From NCBI RefSeq assembly GCF_040605455.1, contig NZ_JBEXCV010000161.1, forward strand, positions 1-19,333: DNA of 19,333 bases. Direction: 5' to 3'. Made by a program: the position numbers and the translations under genes. The notes under the pieces were generated by a model. The model did no database searches. It was given only the letters and a program-made list of their open reading frames with translations, and was not told the origin of the DNA. This document shows positions 8,910-15,884 of this stretch, one piece after another (positions within the stretch are counted from its first letter, which is position 1; each line of letters begins with the position of its first letter). Origin of the DNA: Embleya sp040605455. Lineage in GTDB: Bacteria; Actinomycetota; Actinomycetes; Streptomycetales; Streptomycetaceae.

Positions 8910-8961
8910 GCGCGCCGGGCAACAGCGCGTCGACGAGTCGGCACGCTGTTGCCCGGCGCGC
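8910..8961. terminator. Perfect 18-bp inverted repeat (terminator of the 653 aa gene and truncation point)
   Basis: Positions 8910-8927 and 8944-8961 are exact reverse complements around a 16-base loop, two bases past the stop codon of the large minus-strand gene. Position and stem strength fit a transcription terminator. The left arm also marks where the serine hydrolase remnant loses homology, so it may be a recombination or deletion end point. Confidence 0.6.
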
Positions 8962-8963
8962 GG

Positions 8964-10925
8964 TCAGTTCTCGGTGTCGGCCGCGTGCAGCAGGGACCGT
9001 ACCCTCCCGTCGGCGCCGAAGCGGTATTGCAGGGCCCACTCGCAGAATTCCCGGGTCGTGTCGTCGGGATGATCGCGCATCGCCTCCAGCAGTTCCTCGG
9101 ACGGATCCGTTCGCCCTGCGCGGCGGTCCTGCGCCGTGAACGTCAACAGGTAGGCCAGTGCCCTGGAGACCGGATAAAACCGCGGGTCGCCCCTGGTGAC
9201 ATCGCCAGTGGCAAGTTCCCGCAGGATCACGGCCGTTCCGGCGCGGACGGTTTTGAGGTTACCGCGGTCCCGCGCGCCGAATCCGGCCCCGAAACAATCC
9301 CCTATGGCGAACAGGACGGCGTGCATCTCGGTGATCCGGGCGTCCGTCGGCCCGGCCGCCAGTTTCGCGTGCGCCTCCTTGCATGCCTGGACCAGGATCT
9401 GCGCCACGGTGTTGTCCCGGCGCTGAAGAAATCCGATGGCGAACAGCGCCCGGACCCGTAACCAGGACTGCTCCTTCTCGCGTTCGAGCACGTGTTCCAG
9501 CGCGTGCACGACGGCCCCGGTCCACCCACCCGACAGCAGGGCGTCGACCGCCCGCCGCCGTTGCACCACGGCGTTCTGCAGGAGCAGGTGCATGAACAGG
9601 GCCTTGGTGGGTTGCAGGATGCGCTCGGGAATCTCCTGGGAGTCCAGCGAATCGGCTGCGGCCCGCACGATGGCGAACCAGGATTCGTCCTCGGGGTCGG
9701 GTGTCGGCCACGAGTTGCAGACCGGCGTCCCGGCATCGAGGACGGACTCCAGGGTGGCCGCCGTCCAGCGCAGACCTCCCGCCGCGTCCGTGCTCGCCGT
9801 CTGCGAGCGGAACCACCGCACCAGGTCCCGTAGTTCGGTCTCGATTTCGCGGACGCGTCGAGCCTGCGCGTCGTCGTGGGAACGGCGCGGATTGTGGACG
9901 AGGGTGCGTTGCCACAGGCCCAGCGCGGCGGTTCCGCGTTCCCTGGTCGTGGACCCCGAATCGGTCGCCCGCGCGATCAGCAGGTCCCGCACCCAGTCGT
10001 CCTCGGGTGGTGACCACGACTCGGGGATCACGACAGCGAGTTCCAGGTCCAGGGAACGTCCCGGGCACACGCTCCTGCGCCGGAGTTCGTCGGCGTCCTT
10101 GAGGAGCCGGATCACCCAGCCCTTGAGATGCGAGCTGGAGGTAAGGTTGTCCTCGCACAGGTGGACCAGTTGGGTGAGCACCCGCCAGTGCCGAAAGCCC
10201 AGGGGCGACGTGCGCAGTCCGCCGCCGATGAGGTCGCCGAGATCGGCGTCGTACGCGTACTTGGTGAGGCTGCCCAGCAATACCAGCGCGTCGATGTTGC
10301 GCGGTGTGGGAGGGGCGCCTCCGATCAACGCGAGTCGTTCGGCGATCGCATGGATCTTCCTCTTGTACTTCTGCCGCAGTTCCGAGGACGAACGTCTGGC
10401 GTGGTCGACGGGCATGAACAGGGACAACAGGGCCGACGCCTGGACCAGCACAGCGAATTCGGTATCCGCGTCATCCTGCAGGATCTCCCACGTCCACCCG
10501 GCCGGAAGGTGCGCCGGCAGGCTGTCGTTCCGGGCGAGTCCGCGCAACCGGATGCCGAGCGAGTTCAGCCCGCCCAGGGATTCGGTGTCGGGGGCCAGCG
10601 CGACGATGGCCCGGTCGAGGTTGCGCAGCCAGTCGCCGGTCAGCGCCACCGGTTCCCGGCCGGTCGGCCGGTTCGGGGACGCCCCGTTCGCGGTCGGGCC
10701 GCGCAGGCTGCCGGTGACCTTCGCCGGCGCGCTGCCGGCCCCGCGGGCCACCGCGTTCTGCGAGATTCCATAACGCTCCAGCCGTGCCAACTGCGCGGCG
10801 AGCGCGTAGCGCATCAACTGCCCCACGTCGTCGATGTCGTCGACGCGATGCCGAATGCGTTCGTCGCCGGGCCGGGCGGCATCACGGTCGACGCCCTCTA
10901 CGGCCGTGCGTTCTCCGGGGTTCAT
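8964..10925 (-). CDS. Large hypothetical protein with HTH-like N-terminus and helical repeats
   Basis: The 653 aa protein is not matched to a named family. Residues 1-35 are polar. Residues about 42-76 (LARLERYGISQNAVARGAGS then APAKVTGSLRG) look like a degenerate XRE-type helix-turn-helix. The rest is almost entirely alpha-helical with HEAT/TPR-like spacing (for example ALFMHLLLQNAVVQRRRAVD, VVHALEHVLEREKEQSW, VRALFAIGFLQRRDNTVAQI). No nucleotide-binding, protease or nuclease motif and no membrane segment is visible. It could be a regulator or scaffold sensing a partner. ATG 10925 has no real ribosome-binding site and a TGTTAG nearby, so a leaderless message is possible. A perfect palindrome just upstream suggests autoregulation. 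It stands alone on its strand. Confidence 0.75.
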   Translation of the reverse strand: MNPGERTAVEGVDRDAARPGDERIRHRVDDIDDVGQLMRYALAAQLARLERYGISQNAVARGAGSAPAKVTGSLRGPTANGASPNRPTGREPVALTGDWLRNLDRAIVALAPDTESLGGLNSLGIRLRGLARNDSLPAHLPAGWTWEILQDDADTEFAVLVQASALLSLFMPVDHARRSSSELRQKYKRKIHAIAERLALIGGAPPTPRNIDALVLLGSLTKYAYDADLGDLIGGGLRTSPLGFRHWRVLTQLVHLCEDNLTSSSHLKGWVIRLLKDADELRRRSVCPGRSLDLELAVVIPESWSPPEDDWVRDLLIARATDSGSTTRERGTAALGLWQRTLVHNPRRSHDDAQARRVREIETELRDLVRWFRSQTASTDAAGGLRWTAATLESVLDAGTPVCNSWPTPDPEDESWFAIVRAAADSLDSQEIPERILQPTKALFMHLLLQNAVVQRRRAVDALLSGGWTGAVVHALEHVLEREKEQSWLRVRALFAIGFLQRRDNTVAQILVQACKEAHAKLAAGPTDARITEMHAVLFAIGDCFGAGFGARDRGNLKTVRAGTAVILRELATGDVTRGDPRFYPVSRALAYLLTFTAQDRRAGRTDPSEELLEAMRDHPDDTTREFCEWALQYRFGADGRVRSLLHAADTEN

Positions 10926-10935
10926 TCCGAAACGC

Positions 10936-10994
10936 TAACAGCGCTGTTACCGCTGCGCACCACACATGTCGGCAAGCATGCCAAGCCTGTTACC
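10936..10994. promoter_or_regulatory. Palindromic operator TAACAGC-GCTGTTA with a distal half-site
   Basis: Positions 10936-10949 are a perfect 14-bp palindrome whose near edge is 10 bases upstream of the 653 aa gene's ATG. The 8-mer CTGTTACC spanning its right arm (10944-10951) recurs exactly at 10987-10994, 43 bases away (about four helical turns). Such symmetry is typical of a dimeric HTH regulator. The HTH-like product of the adjacent gene is the obvious candidate, by inference. Confidence 0.5.
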
Positions 10995-11134
10995 CGTTCC
11001 CATCGGAACCGTCCTGACCTGCACAAACGACTTCACACGGCGATCCGGACAGGCTTGTCGGGCCGACGCGAGGCCGCCCAGGATGAGGAACGGAAGCGCA
11101 GCCTCGGCTCACCGAGACGACCCATGGAGCGAAC

Positions 11135-11785
11135 ATGCCGGAGATCTCCTCCGCCCCCGCCGACGCCGGCTCGCCGGTCCCGCGAATGCCGCAGGTGCCG
11201 GACGCCCCCGATGTGCACGACCAACCGGTCGACGAGGCCGCTCGGTTCGAGACCGTCGGGTCCCAATGGCGCGGCGCCCTCTGCGCGTTCGGCTACATCG
11301 GCCTCGCCCGGACGGCACAGGCCGAGTTCGACCTCGACGGCGTCGCCGCTGCTCTCCCCTTGTACGCGGTATCCGTGGCGGCGGCCGGCCTGACCGACGG
11401 TCTCGGCCGCCGCCTCACCGATCGACTCGCCCGCCGCGGCCTCGTCGTCCCGCGCGCGTGCCGCGCGATCGGCAGGCTGCTCGCCGCTTGCGTCCCGCCC
11501 ACAGCGGTCCTCCCGTGGCTCGACCCGCAGCCCTTGATCGGCGCCACGACGCTGCCGCCGGCCCCGAGCCCGGCCCCGGCCGGTGAGGCTCTCGGGCGCC
11601 GATCGCCCGTCCCCGAACGGCTGCCGAATGTCGTGCCGCCGCGCAGGCACCACCTTCGCCGCCGGCGGCCCCGGACGTCGGCGAGCCGACCCGCCGGGTC
11701 GCCTCTCCGGCAGGCAACCGACACCGCGCCGTGCTCGCTCGCGTCCCCGACGAACGAGGCACTGCCGTACGAGAGTTCATGGTGA
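11135..11785 (+). CDS. Hypothetical protein, possibly frameshifted in its 3' third
   Basis: ATG 11135 follows GGAGCGAAC, a fair ribosome-binding site. The first about 150 residues have strong coding bias: an acidic/proline-rich N-terminus, then ALCAFGYIGLARTAQAEFDL, then LPLYAVSVAAAGLTDGLGRR and a run rich in Ala, Leu and Arg. No family is recognised. From about residue 155 the frame becomes Arg/His/Pro-rich (RRHHLRRRRPRTSASR), which looks out of frame. The frame one base over reads AAQAPPSPPAAPDVGEPTRR and continues as VLARVPDERGTAVREFMVKG up to 11922. A frameshift near 11600-11640 is therefore likely, either biological or a sequencing error. Confidence 0.5.
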   Translation: MPEISSAPADAGSPVPRMPQVPDAPDVHDQPVDEAARFETVGSQWRGALCAFGYIGLARTAQAEFDLDGVAAALPLYAVSVAAAGLTDGLGRRLTDRLARRGLVVPRACRAIGRLLAACVPPTAVLPWLDPQPLIGATTLPPAPSPAPAGEALGRRSPVPERLPNVVPPRRHHLRRRRPRTSASRPAGSPLRQATDTAPCSLASPTNEALPYESSW

Positions 11786-11840
11786 AAGGCACGCGCACGG
11801 CTGCCGGCTCACCCCGCCCCGGCCCACGCCCCGCGGTGCA

Positions 11841-11870
11841 TCCGCTCTCAGCAGATCCGCTCTGGGCAGA
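11841..11870. promoter_or_regulatory. Two 15-bp tandem direct repeats before clpP3 (candidate PopR site)
   Basis: Copies at 11841-11855 and 11856-11870 read TCCGCTCTSRGCAGA and are identical at 13 of 15 positions. A partial third (TCGGCT) follows. The second copy contains the small palindrome TCTG-GG-CAGA. The array ends 41 bases before the first clpP start. Since PopR is known in Streptomyces to activate clpP3-clpP4 by binding upstream of it, and a PopR-like gene is adjacent, this is the best operator candidate. I did not compare it with a published PopR consensus. Confidence 0.5.
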
Positions 11871-11911
11871 TCGGCTTGGCGTCGCCGTGTGCGGCGGCCC
11901 AGGGTGGAGAC

Positions 11912-12541
11912 ATGAGCAATGAAACGAAACCCCCGCTGTTCCAAGAACACACGCGGCGCGAACTGTACGGGCAGCGCGTCCTGGTCCTCGACGGCCCGTT
12001 GGACGACGACAACGGCACGTTGCTCGCCACGCAATTGCTCACGCTGGCGGGGGAGGACCCCACCGCGGACATCGCGTTGTGGATTCACTCGCCCGGCGGG
12101 TCGGTGCCGTCGATGCTCGCGATCCGCGATGTCATGCGGCTCATCCCGTGCGACGTGTCCACTTTGGTGCTCGGCATCGCCTACAGCGCGGGCCAGTTCC
12201 TGCTCTCGTCGGGCGAGCCGGGAAAGCGCCGGGCGCTACCGCACGCGCGGGTGCTCATGCACCAGGGCTCCGCCGGTATCGCCGGGACCGCCGTCGACAT
12301 CGAGTTGCAGGCCAACGACCTTCGGCACACCCGCGACACGGTGCTCGGCCTGATCGCGGAGGATACCGGCCAGCCCATCGAACGGGTCTTCGAGGACTCG
12401 CTGCACGACCGCTGGTACACCGCACAGGAGGCCCTCGACTACGGCTTCATCGATGCCATCGTCCAGAAGTTCGACGAGATCGCCCCACGCGGTGCTCGCC
12501 GTGTCGCCAAGAACGCCGGATTCCAGGGGGCCTCGGCATGA
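11912..12541 (+). CDS. clpP3: ATP-dependent Clp protease proteolytic subunit, ClpP3-like (active triad)
   Basis: This cytoplasmic serine peptidase assembles into heptameric rings and degrades substrates delivered by a Clp ATPase. The 209 aa product contains HSPGGSVPSMLAIRDVM, the nucleophile Ser92 in GIAYSAGQFLL, His117 in HARVLMHQ and Asp166 in LHDRWYTAQEALDYGFID, so the triad is complete. The ATG at 11912 is preferred because GGTGGAG precedes it and the family N-terminus (LYGQRVLVLDGPLDD) falls 17 residues later; in-frame upstream codons look non-coding. It overlaps the next clpP by ATGA. The clpP3 name is taken from the pairing with a second clpP and a PopR-like gene, as in S. lividans. 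Confidence 0.9.
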   Translation: MSNETKPPLFQEHTRRELYGQRVLVLDGPLDDDNGTLLATQLLTLAGEDPTADIALWIHSPGGSVPSMLAIRDVMRLIPCDVSTLVLGIAYSAGQFLLSSGEPGKRRALPHARVLMHQGSAGIAGTAVDIELQANDLRHTRDTVLGLIAEDTGQPIERVFEDSLHDRWYTAQEALDYGFIDAIVQKFDEIAPRGARRVAKNAGFQGASA

Positions 12542-13125
12542 GTACCTACGCCATTCCGAACGTCATCACCCGCAACTCCCGCGGCGAACGCATCATGGAC
12601 GTGTATTCGCACCTGCTCGCGGAGCGCGTCGTCTATCTGGGGACGGCCATCGACGCGGGCGTCGCCAACGCGCTCGTGGCGCAGTTGTTGTTCCTGGAGG
12701 CGGACAACCACGAACAGGACATCCAGTTCTACATCAACTGCGAGGGCGGCGACCCCAGCGCCATGCTGGCGGTGTACGACACGATGCGCTACGTGCGTTC
12801 GGAGGTTGCCACCACGTGCGTGGGCCAAGCCGTCGCGGTGGGCGCCGTGCTGCTGGCCGCGGGTGCACCCGGCAAGCGCGCCGCGCTGCCCCACGCGCGG
12901 GTGGTGCTGCATCAGCCCGCCGCGCAGGGACGCGGTACGATCCCGGACCTGATCCTGCAGGCGGACGAGGTGGTACGCGTGCGCGCGGACATCGAAAAGA
13001 TCCTCTCCCGGCACACCGGCCAAAGCACGGCCACCCTGCGTGCGGACACCGACCACGACCGGGTCTTCACCGCGGCGGCGGCGAAGGAGTACGGACTCGT
13101 CGACGTCGTGCTCGAAGAACGGTGA
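12538..13125 (+). CDS. clpP4: ClpP4-like subunit with catalytic Ser replaced by Ala
   Basis: This 195 aa ClpP paralogue is translationally coupled to clpP3 through an ATGA overlap. His125 (RVVLHQP) and Asp174 (DTDHDRVFTA) of the triad are present. The nucleophile motif, normally GQAASxxA/G, reads GQAVAVGAVLLAAG, so Ala100 (codon gcg) stands where Ser is required. The ring-contact motif usually written NSPGG is NCEGG. Unless another residue substitutes, the subunit cannot cleave peptides by itself. By analogy with plastid/cyanobacterial ClpR, it would serve as a structural or regulatory partner in a mixed complex with the ClpP3-like protein. I do not know whether this change is general among ClpP4 proteins. 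Confidence 0.9.
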   Translation: MSTYAIPNVITRNSRGERIMDVYSHLLAERVVYLGTAIDAGVANALVAQLLFLEADNHEQDIQFYINCEGGDPSAMLAVYDTMRYVRSEVATTCVGQAVAVGAVLLAAGAPGKRAALPHARVVLHQPAAQGRGTIPDLILQADEVVRVRADIEKILSRHTGQSTATLRADTDHDRVFTAAAAKEYGLVDVVLEER

Positions 13126-13133
13126 CGCACCCC

Positions 13134-13161
13134 GACCGGCGCGCCACCGCCGTTCCCGGTC
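13134..13161. terminator. Weak bidirectional hairpin between clpP4 and popR
   Basis: GACCGG (13134-13139) and CCGGTC (13156-13161) pair across a 16-base GC-rich loop in the 45-base gap between the two convergent genes. The stem is short, so termination is only suggested by position. Confidence 0.3.
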
Positions 13162-13170
13162 GTCGTGCCG

Positions 13171-13599
13171 TCACGCCGCCAAGGCGAGAGCGGCTCGGCA
13201 AACCGCGGTGGAACGGCCCATCGGGCGCACACTCTTCAGGTTTTCGCTGACCGCGAGCGTCAGATCGACCAGGGTCACGTCCAGCGCGCCGGCCATCGCC
13301 GCGATCATCTCGCTCGACGGCTCCTTGATGCCGCGCTCCACCTCGGAGAGGTACTGCGGCGAAACGCCGGCGCGGCCCGCCGTCTCGACGAGCGTCTCGC
13401 TCCGTTCGTGGCGAAGCGACCGCAGGTGTTCACCGAGCACGTCCCGCCACAGCGGCTCACGACTCGGCGCGCTCGATCGGCGTGACGCGGGCGCGGGCGC
13501 GGGTTTCCGCGCGGGCGCCGGTGCAGGCGCGGGCGACGCCGGTGCGGCGTGCCCGTTGTCGTCGGTACGGTGCGAAAGCGATGGGGCGGTCTCGGCCAT
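13171..13599 (-). CDS. popR: PopR/ClgR-like XRE-family activator with ssrA-like C-terminal tail
   Basis: This DNA-binding regulator has 142 aa. Residues 1-50 are Ala/Pro-rich and probably disordered. Residues about 56-114 form an XRE helix-turn-helix (LGEHLRSLRHERSETLVE, AGVSPQYLSEVERGIKEPSS) of the ClgR/PopR type. The protein ends CRAALALAA, and its last four residues ALAA equal the end of the ssrA degradation tag. Family knowledge: S. lividans PopR activates clpP3-clpP4 and is kept low by ClpP1/ClpP2 degradation that needs its terminal alanines. Location beside a clpP3-clpP4 pair, converging on it, supports that identity. ATG 13599 is preceded by a weak GAGG only two bases away. Confidence 0.85.
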   Translation of the reverse strand: MAETAPSLSHRTDDNGHAAPASPAPAPAPARKPAPAPASRRSSAPSREPLWRDVLGEHLRSLRHERSETLVETAGRAGVSPQYLSEVERGIKEPSSEMIAAMAGALDVTLVDLTLAVSENLKSVRPMGRSTAVCRAALALAA

Positions 13600-13770
13600 G
13601 CCTCATGGTAGGCCGCCCCCCGCGTTCTTTCCCCGTTGTCCGCCCGCAGCGGAATCCGGCACGACATCGGGGTGATGGATCCGAAGAGGTGTTGGTCCAG
13701 TCCTTTGAACGCCCATGCCGCACGCTGGATCGGGCCGAGGCCGCGCCTGCCCTGTCCGAGCAGGCGGCGG

Positions 13771-13785
13771 ACCCGGCCGCCGGGT
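13771..13785 (-). terminator. Hairpin at the end of the ABC export operon
   Basis: ACCCGG-CCG-CCGGGT forms a tight stem seven bases past the permease stop codon. GTCCG/CGGAC pairing just beyond it could extend the structure. Confidence 0.5.
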
Positions 13786-13791
13786 TGCGGC

Positions 13792-15033
13792 TCACGTGCC
13801 GGCCAGCGCCTCGGTCGGGGTCAGCCGGGACGCCCGGATCGAGGGGTAGACACCGGCCACCATGCCCACCAGGACCGCGCCGCCGAAGCCCGCCGCGACG
13901 GAGGCCGGCGAAACCACCGCGGGCCAGCGTTGGAACCAGGCGTAGCCGATGGTCGCGGATACTCCCAGGGCCGTGCCGGCGAGGCCGCCCAGGGCGGACA
14001 GGGCGATGGACTCGGTGAGGAACTGCCCGCGGATCTGACCGCGGTTGGCGCCCAGGGCGCGGCGCAGGCCGATTTCCTTGCGGCGTTCCAGGACCGAGAT
14101 GAACATCGTGTTGGCCACCCCGATACCGCCGACCAGGAGGGCGACGCCGGCGAGTCCCAGGAACAGTGCGGAAAACGTACTCTCGGTCGCGCGTTTCGCG
14201 GCCAGGGCGTCGGAGGGGCGGCTGACCTGGACCAGGCCGGGAAGCGCCGGGTTGACGGTTTGCGCCAGGACCGCGCGCACGGACTCGATGGCCGATTCGG
14301 CGGTGCGGACGTAGACGACGGTGGGATGGCCGTCGAAGCCCAGGCTCGTGCGCGCGGCCTCCCAGCCGACCAGGACAGCCCGGTCGATGTCGGGAGCCAG
14401 CGGGGCCGGCGCGAGGATGCCGACGACGGTGAACCAGCGGTTGCCGATGACGACCTGAGGTGGCGCCTGGCCCGGCGTCAACGTGTCGAAGCCGAGTCGG
14501 AGGCCGGCCTCGTGGCCGAGGACGACGGTCGGGAAGCGTTCGGTGACCGCGTCGAGGAAGCGTCCGGAACGGACCTTGCCGTGGATGGCTTCGAGAAGGT
14601 TGGGTCGGCTCGCCAACACCGCCAGCCCCGAGCCGTCGTTCGGATCGACCCGGTCCGAACGACGCACCACCGCATGGGTGTTCGCGACCGCGCTGGTGAG
14701 CGTGACCGGGCCGATTCGGGCGGCCATCGCGTCGGCGGCCTCGGGCAGCAGTACCGGGGGCTTTTGATCCGGCTGCGGTTCGGCGCGCAGCGTATCGGTG
14801 CCCAGCGCGGAGAGTTCGTTCATCAACGCCTTCTGGCTCGACGCCGGAATCCCGATGACGATGATCATCGTCGCGATGCCGATCGAGATGCCGAGGGCGG
14901 ACAGCGCCGCGCGCATCTTGCGGGTGCGGATTCCGAGCAGGCCGAGCCGCAGGATGTCGGCCGGGGCCAGCCGCACGGGTCGGGTCGGATCGGTCGCGGC
15001 CGCCGCTCGCACCGAGCGCGCGCGACGGCTCAC
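13792..15033 (-). CDS. MacB/FtsX-type ABC transporter permease
   Basis: This membrane subunit has 413 aa from GTG 15033, which overlaps the ATPase stop codon (GTGA). Upstream in-frame ATGs encode Arg-rich sequence antisense to nothing useful and are rejected. Residues about 35-60 (ALSALGISIGIATMIIVIGI) form the first helix. A large extracytoplasmic domain follows. Then three C-terminal helices are seen: LFLGLAGVALLVGGIGVANT, SIALSALGGLAGTALGVSAT and AAGFGGAVLVGMVAGVYPSI. The coupling sequence VLERRKEIGLRRALGA and the end RASRLTPTEALAGT are diagnostic of MacB-like permeases. With its ATPase and adaptor it should form a mechanotransmission-type exporter for a peptide, lipid or drug; the substrate is unknown. 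Confidence 0.93.
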   Translation of the reverse strand: MSRRARSVRAAAATDPTRPVRLAPADILRLGLLGIRTRKMRAALSALGISIGIATMIIVIGIPASSQKALMNELSALGTDTLRAEPQPDQKPPVLLPEAADAMAARIGPVTLTSAVANTHAVVRRSDRVDPNDGSGLAVLASRPNLLEAIHGKVRSGRFLDAVTERFPTVVLGHEAGLRLGFDTLTPGQAPPQVVIGNRWFTVVGILAPAPLAPDIDRAVLVGWEAARTSLGFDGHPTVVYVRTAESAIESVRAVLAQTVNPALPGLVQVSRPSDALAAKRATESTFSALFLGLAGVALLVGGIGVANTMFISVLERRKEIGLRRALGANRGQIRGQFLTESIALSALGGLAGTALGVSATIGYAWFQRWPAVVSPASVAAGFGGAVLVGMVAGVYPSIRASRLTPTEALAGT

Positions 15034-15884
15034 GAGTGGCCCCCCAATCCTGCGGCCGGCACGGGTGCGACCGGTGCCACGGGTGACACAGGTGCCGCGT
15101 CTCCGGGCCTCTCCGACGCCTCGACCTCTTCGCATCTCGCGGACCCGTTCGACGCGTCGAACCCATCGAAACTCACGGCCACTTCGACCGATTCGGCCAG
15201 CTCGGCCTCCGACTGCCGCGTGTCTTTGACCAGTCGGCCGTCGCGGATCTCCACGCGGCGCGGCAGCCCGGCGGCGATGTCCCGGTCGTGCGTGATGATC
15301 GCGATCGTGGCTCCTTCGGCGTTCAGCTGATGCAACAACTCCAGGACCGCCTGCCCGTTCGCCGTGTCCAGGGCGCCGGTGGGCTCGTCGGCCAGGACGA
15401 GGGCGGGCGCGTTGACCAACGCCCTTGCGATCGCGACGCGTTGGCGTTCGCCGCCGGAGAGTTCGTTGGGCCGATGTCCGGCTCGGCGGGCCAGGCCGAC
15501 CCGGCCGAGCGCCTGCACCGCGAGTGGCAGGCGGCGGCGGCGCGGAACGCCCGCGTACAGCAGCCCGGTCGCGACGTTCTCCGCGGCGGTGAGCCCGTCG
15601 GTGAGGTGGAACTGTTGGAACACGAAGCCGAGCAGGCGTCCGCGCAGTGCGGAGAGCCGGCGGTCGGACAGGGTACCGACGTCGTGGCCCAGGATCGACA
15701 CCGTACCCGCGGTCGGAGTGTCCAACGTGCCCATCAGGTTGAGCAGGGTGGACTTGCCCGAGCCGGACGGGCCGACGATGCCCACGAGTTCGCCGGCCGC
15801 GATCGCGAGCGACACGTCGTCGAGGGCCTTGACACCGCCCGGATATGCCTTGCTCGCGTGTACGACCTCCAGGACCGGACTCAC
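15030..15884 (-). CDS. MacB/LolD-type ABC transporter ATP-binding protein
   Basis: This cytoplasmic ATPase has 284 aa from GTG 15884, overlapping the adaptor stop by GTGA. Walker A GPSGSGKST is at 38-46, with a Q-loop (FVFQQFHL), the signature LSGGERQRVA, Walker B LVLADEPTGALD and a switch His in IITHDRD. An unusual tail of about 60 residues is acidic and then repetitive (VSPVAPVAPVPAAG) and lies outside the ATPase fold. It probably energises the permease encoded immediately after it. Confidence 0.95.
   Translation of the reverse strand: MSPVLEVVHASKAYPGGVKALDDVSLAIAAGELVGIVGPSGSGKSTLLNLMGTLDTPTAGTVSILGHDVGTLSDRRLSALRGRLLGFVFQQFHLTDGLTAAENVATGLLYAGVPRRRRLPLAVQALGRVGLARRAGHRPNELSGGERQRVAIARALVNAPALVLADEPTGALDTANGQAVLELLHQLNAEGATIAIITHDRDIAAGLPRRVEIRDGRLVKDTRQSEAELAESVEVAVSFDGFDASNGSARCEEVEASERPGDAAPVSPVAPVAPVPAAGLGGHS

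Noticed and set aside
11033..11653. 206-codon minus-strand ORF opposite the hypothetical gene at 11135
   Set aside because: Arg/Gly/Ala-rich shadow; the plus frame has a ribosome-binding site and better codon positions.
13636..15330. 564-codon plus-strand frame across the permease and ATPase genes
   Set aside because: Antisense to genes with clear MacB-type motifs; no domain of its own.
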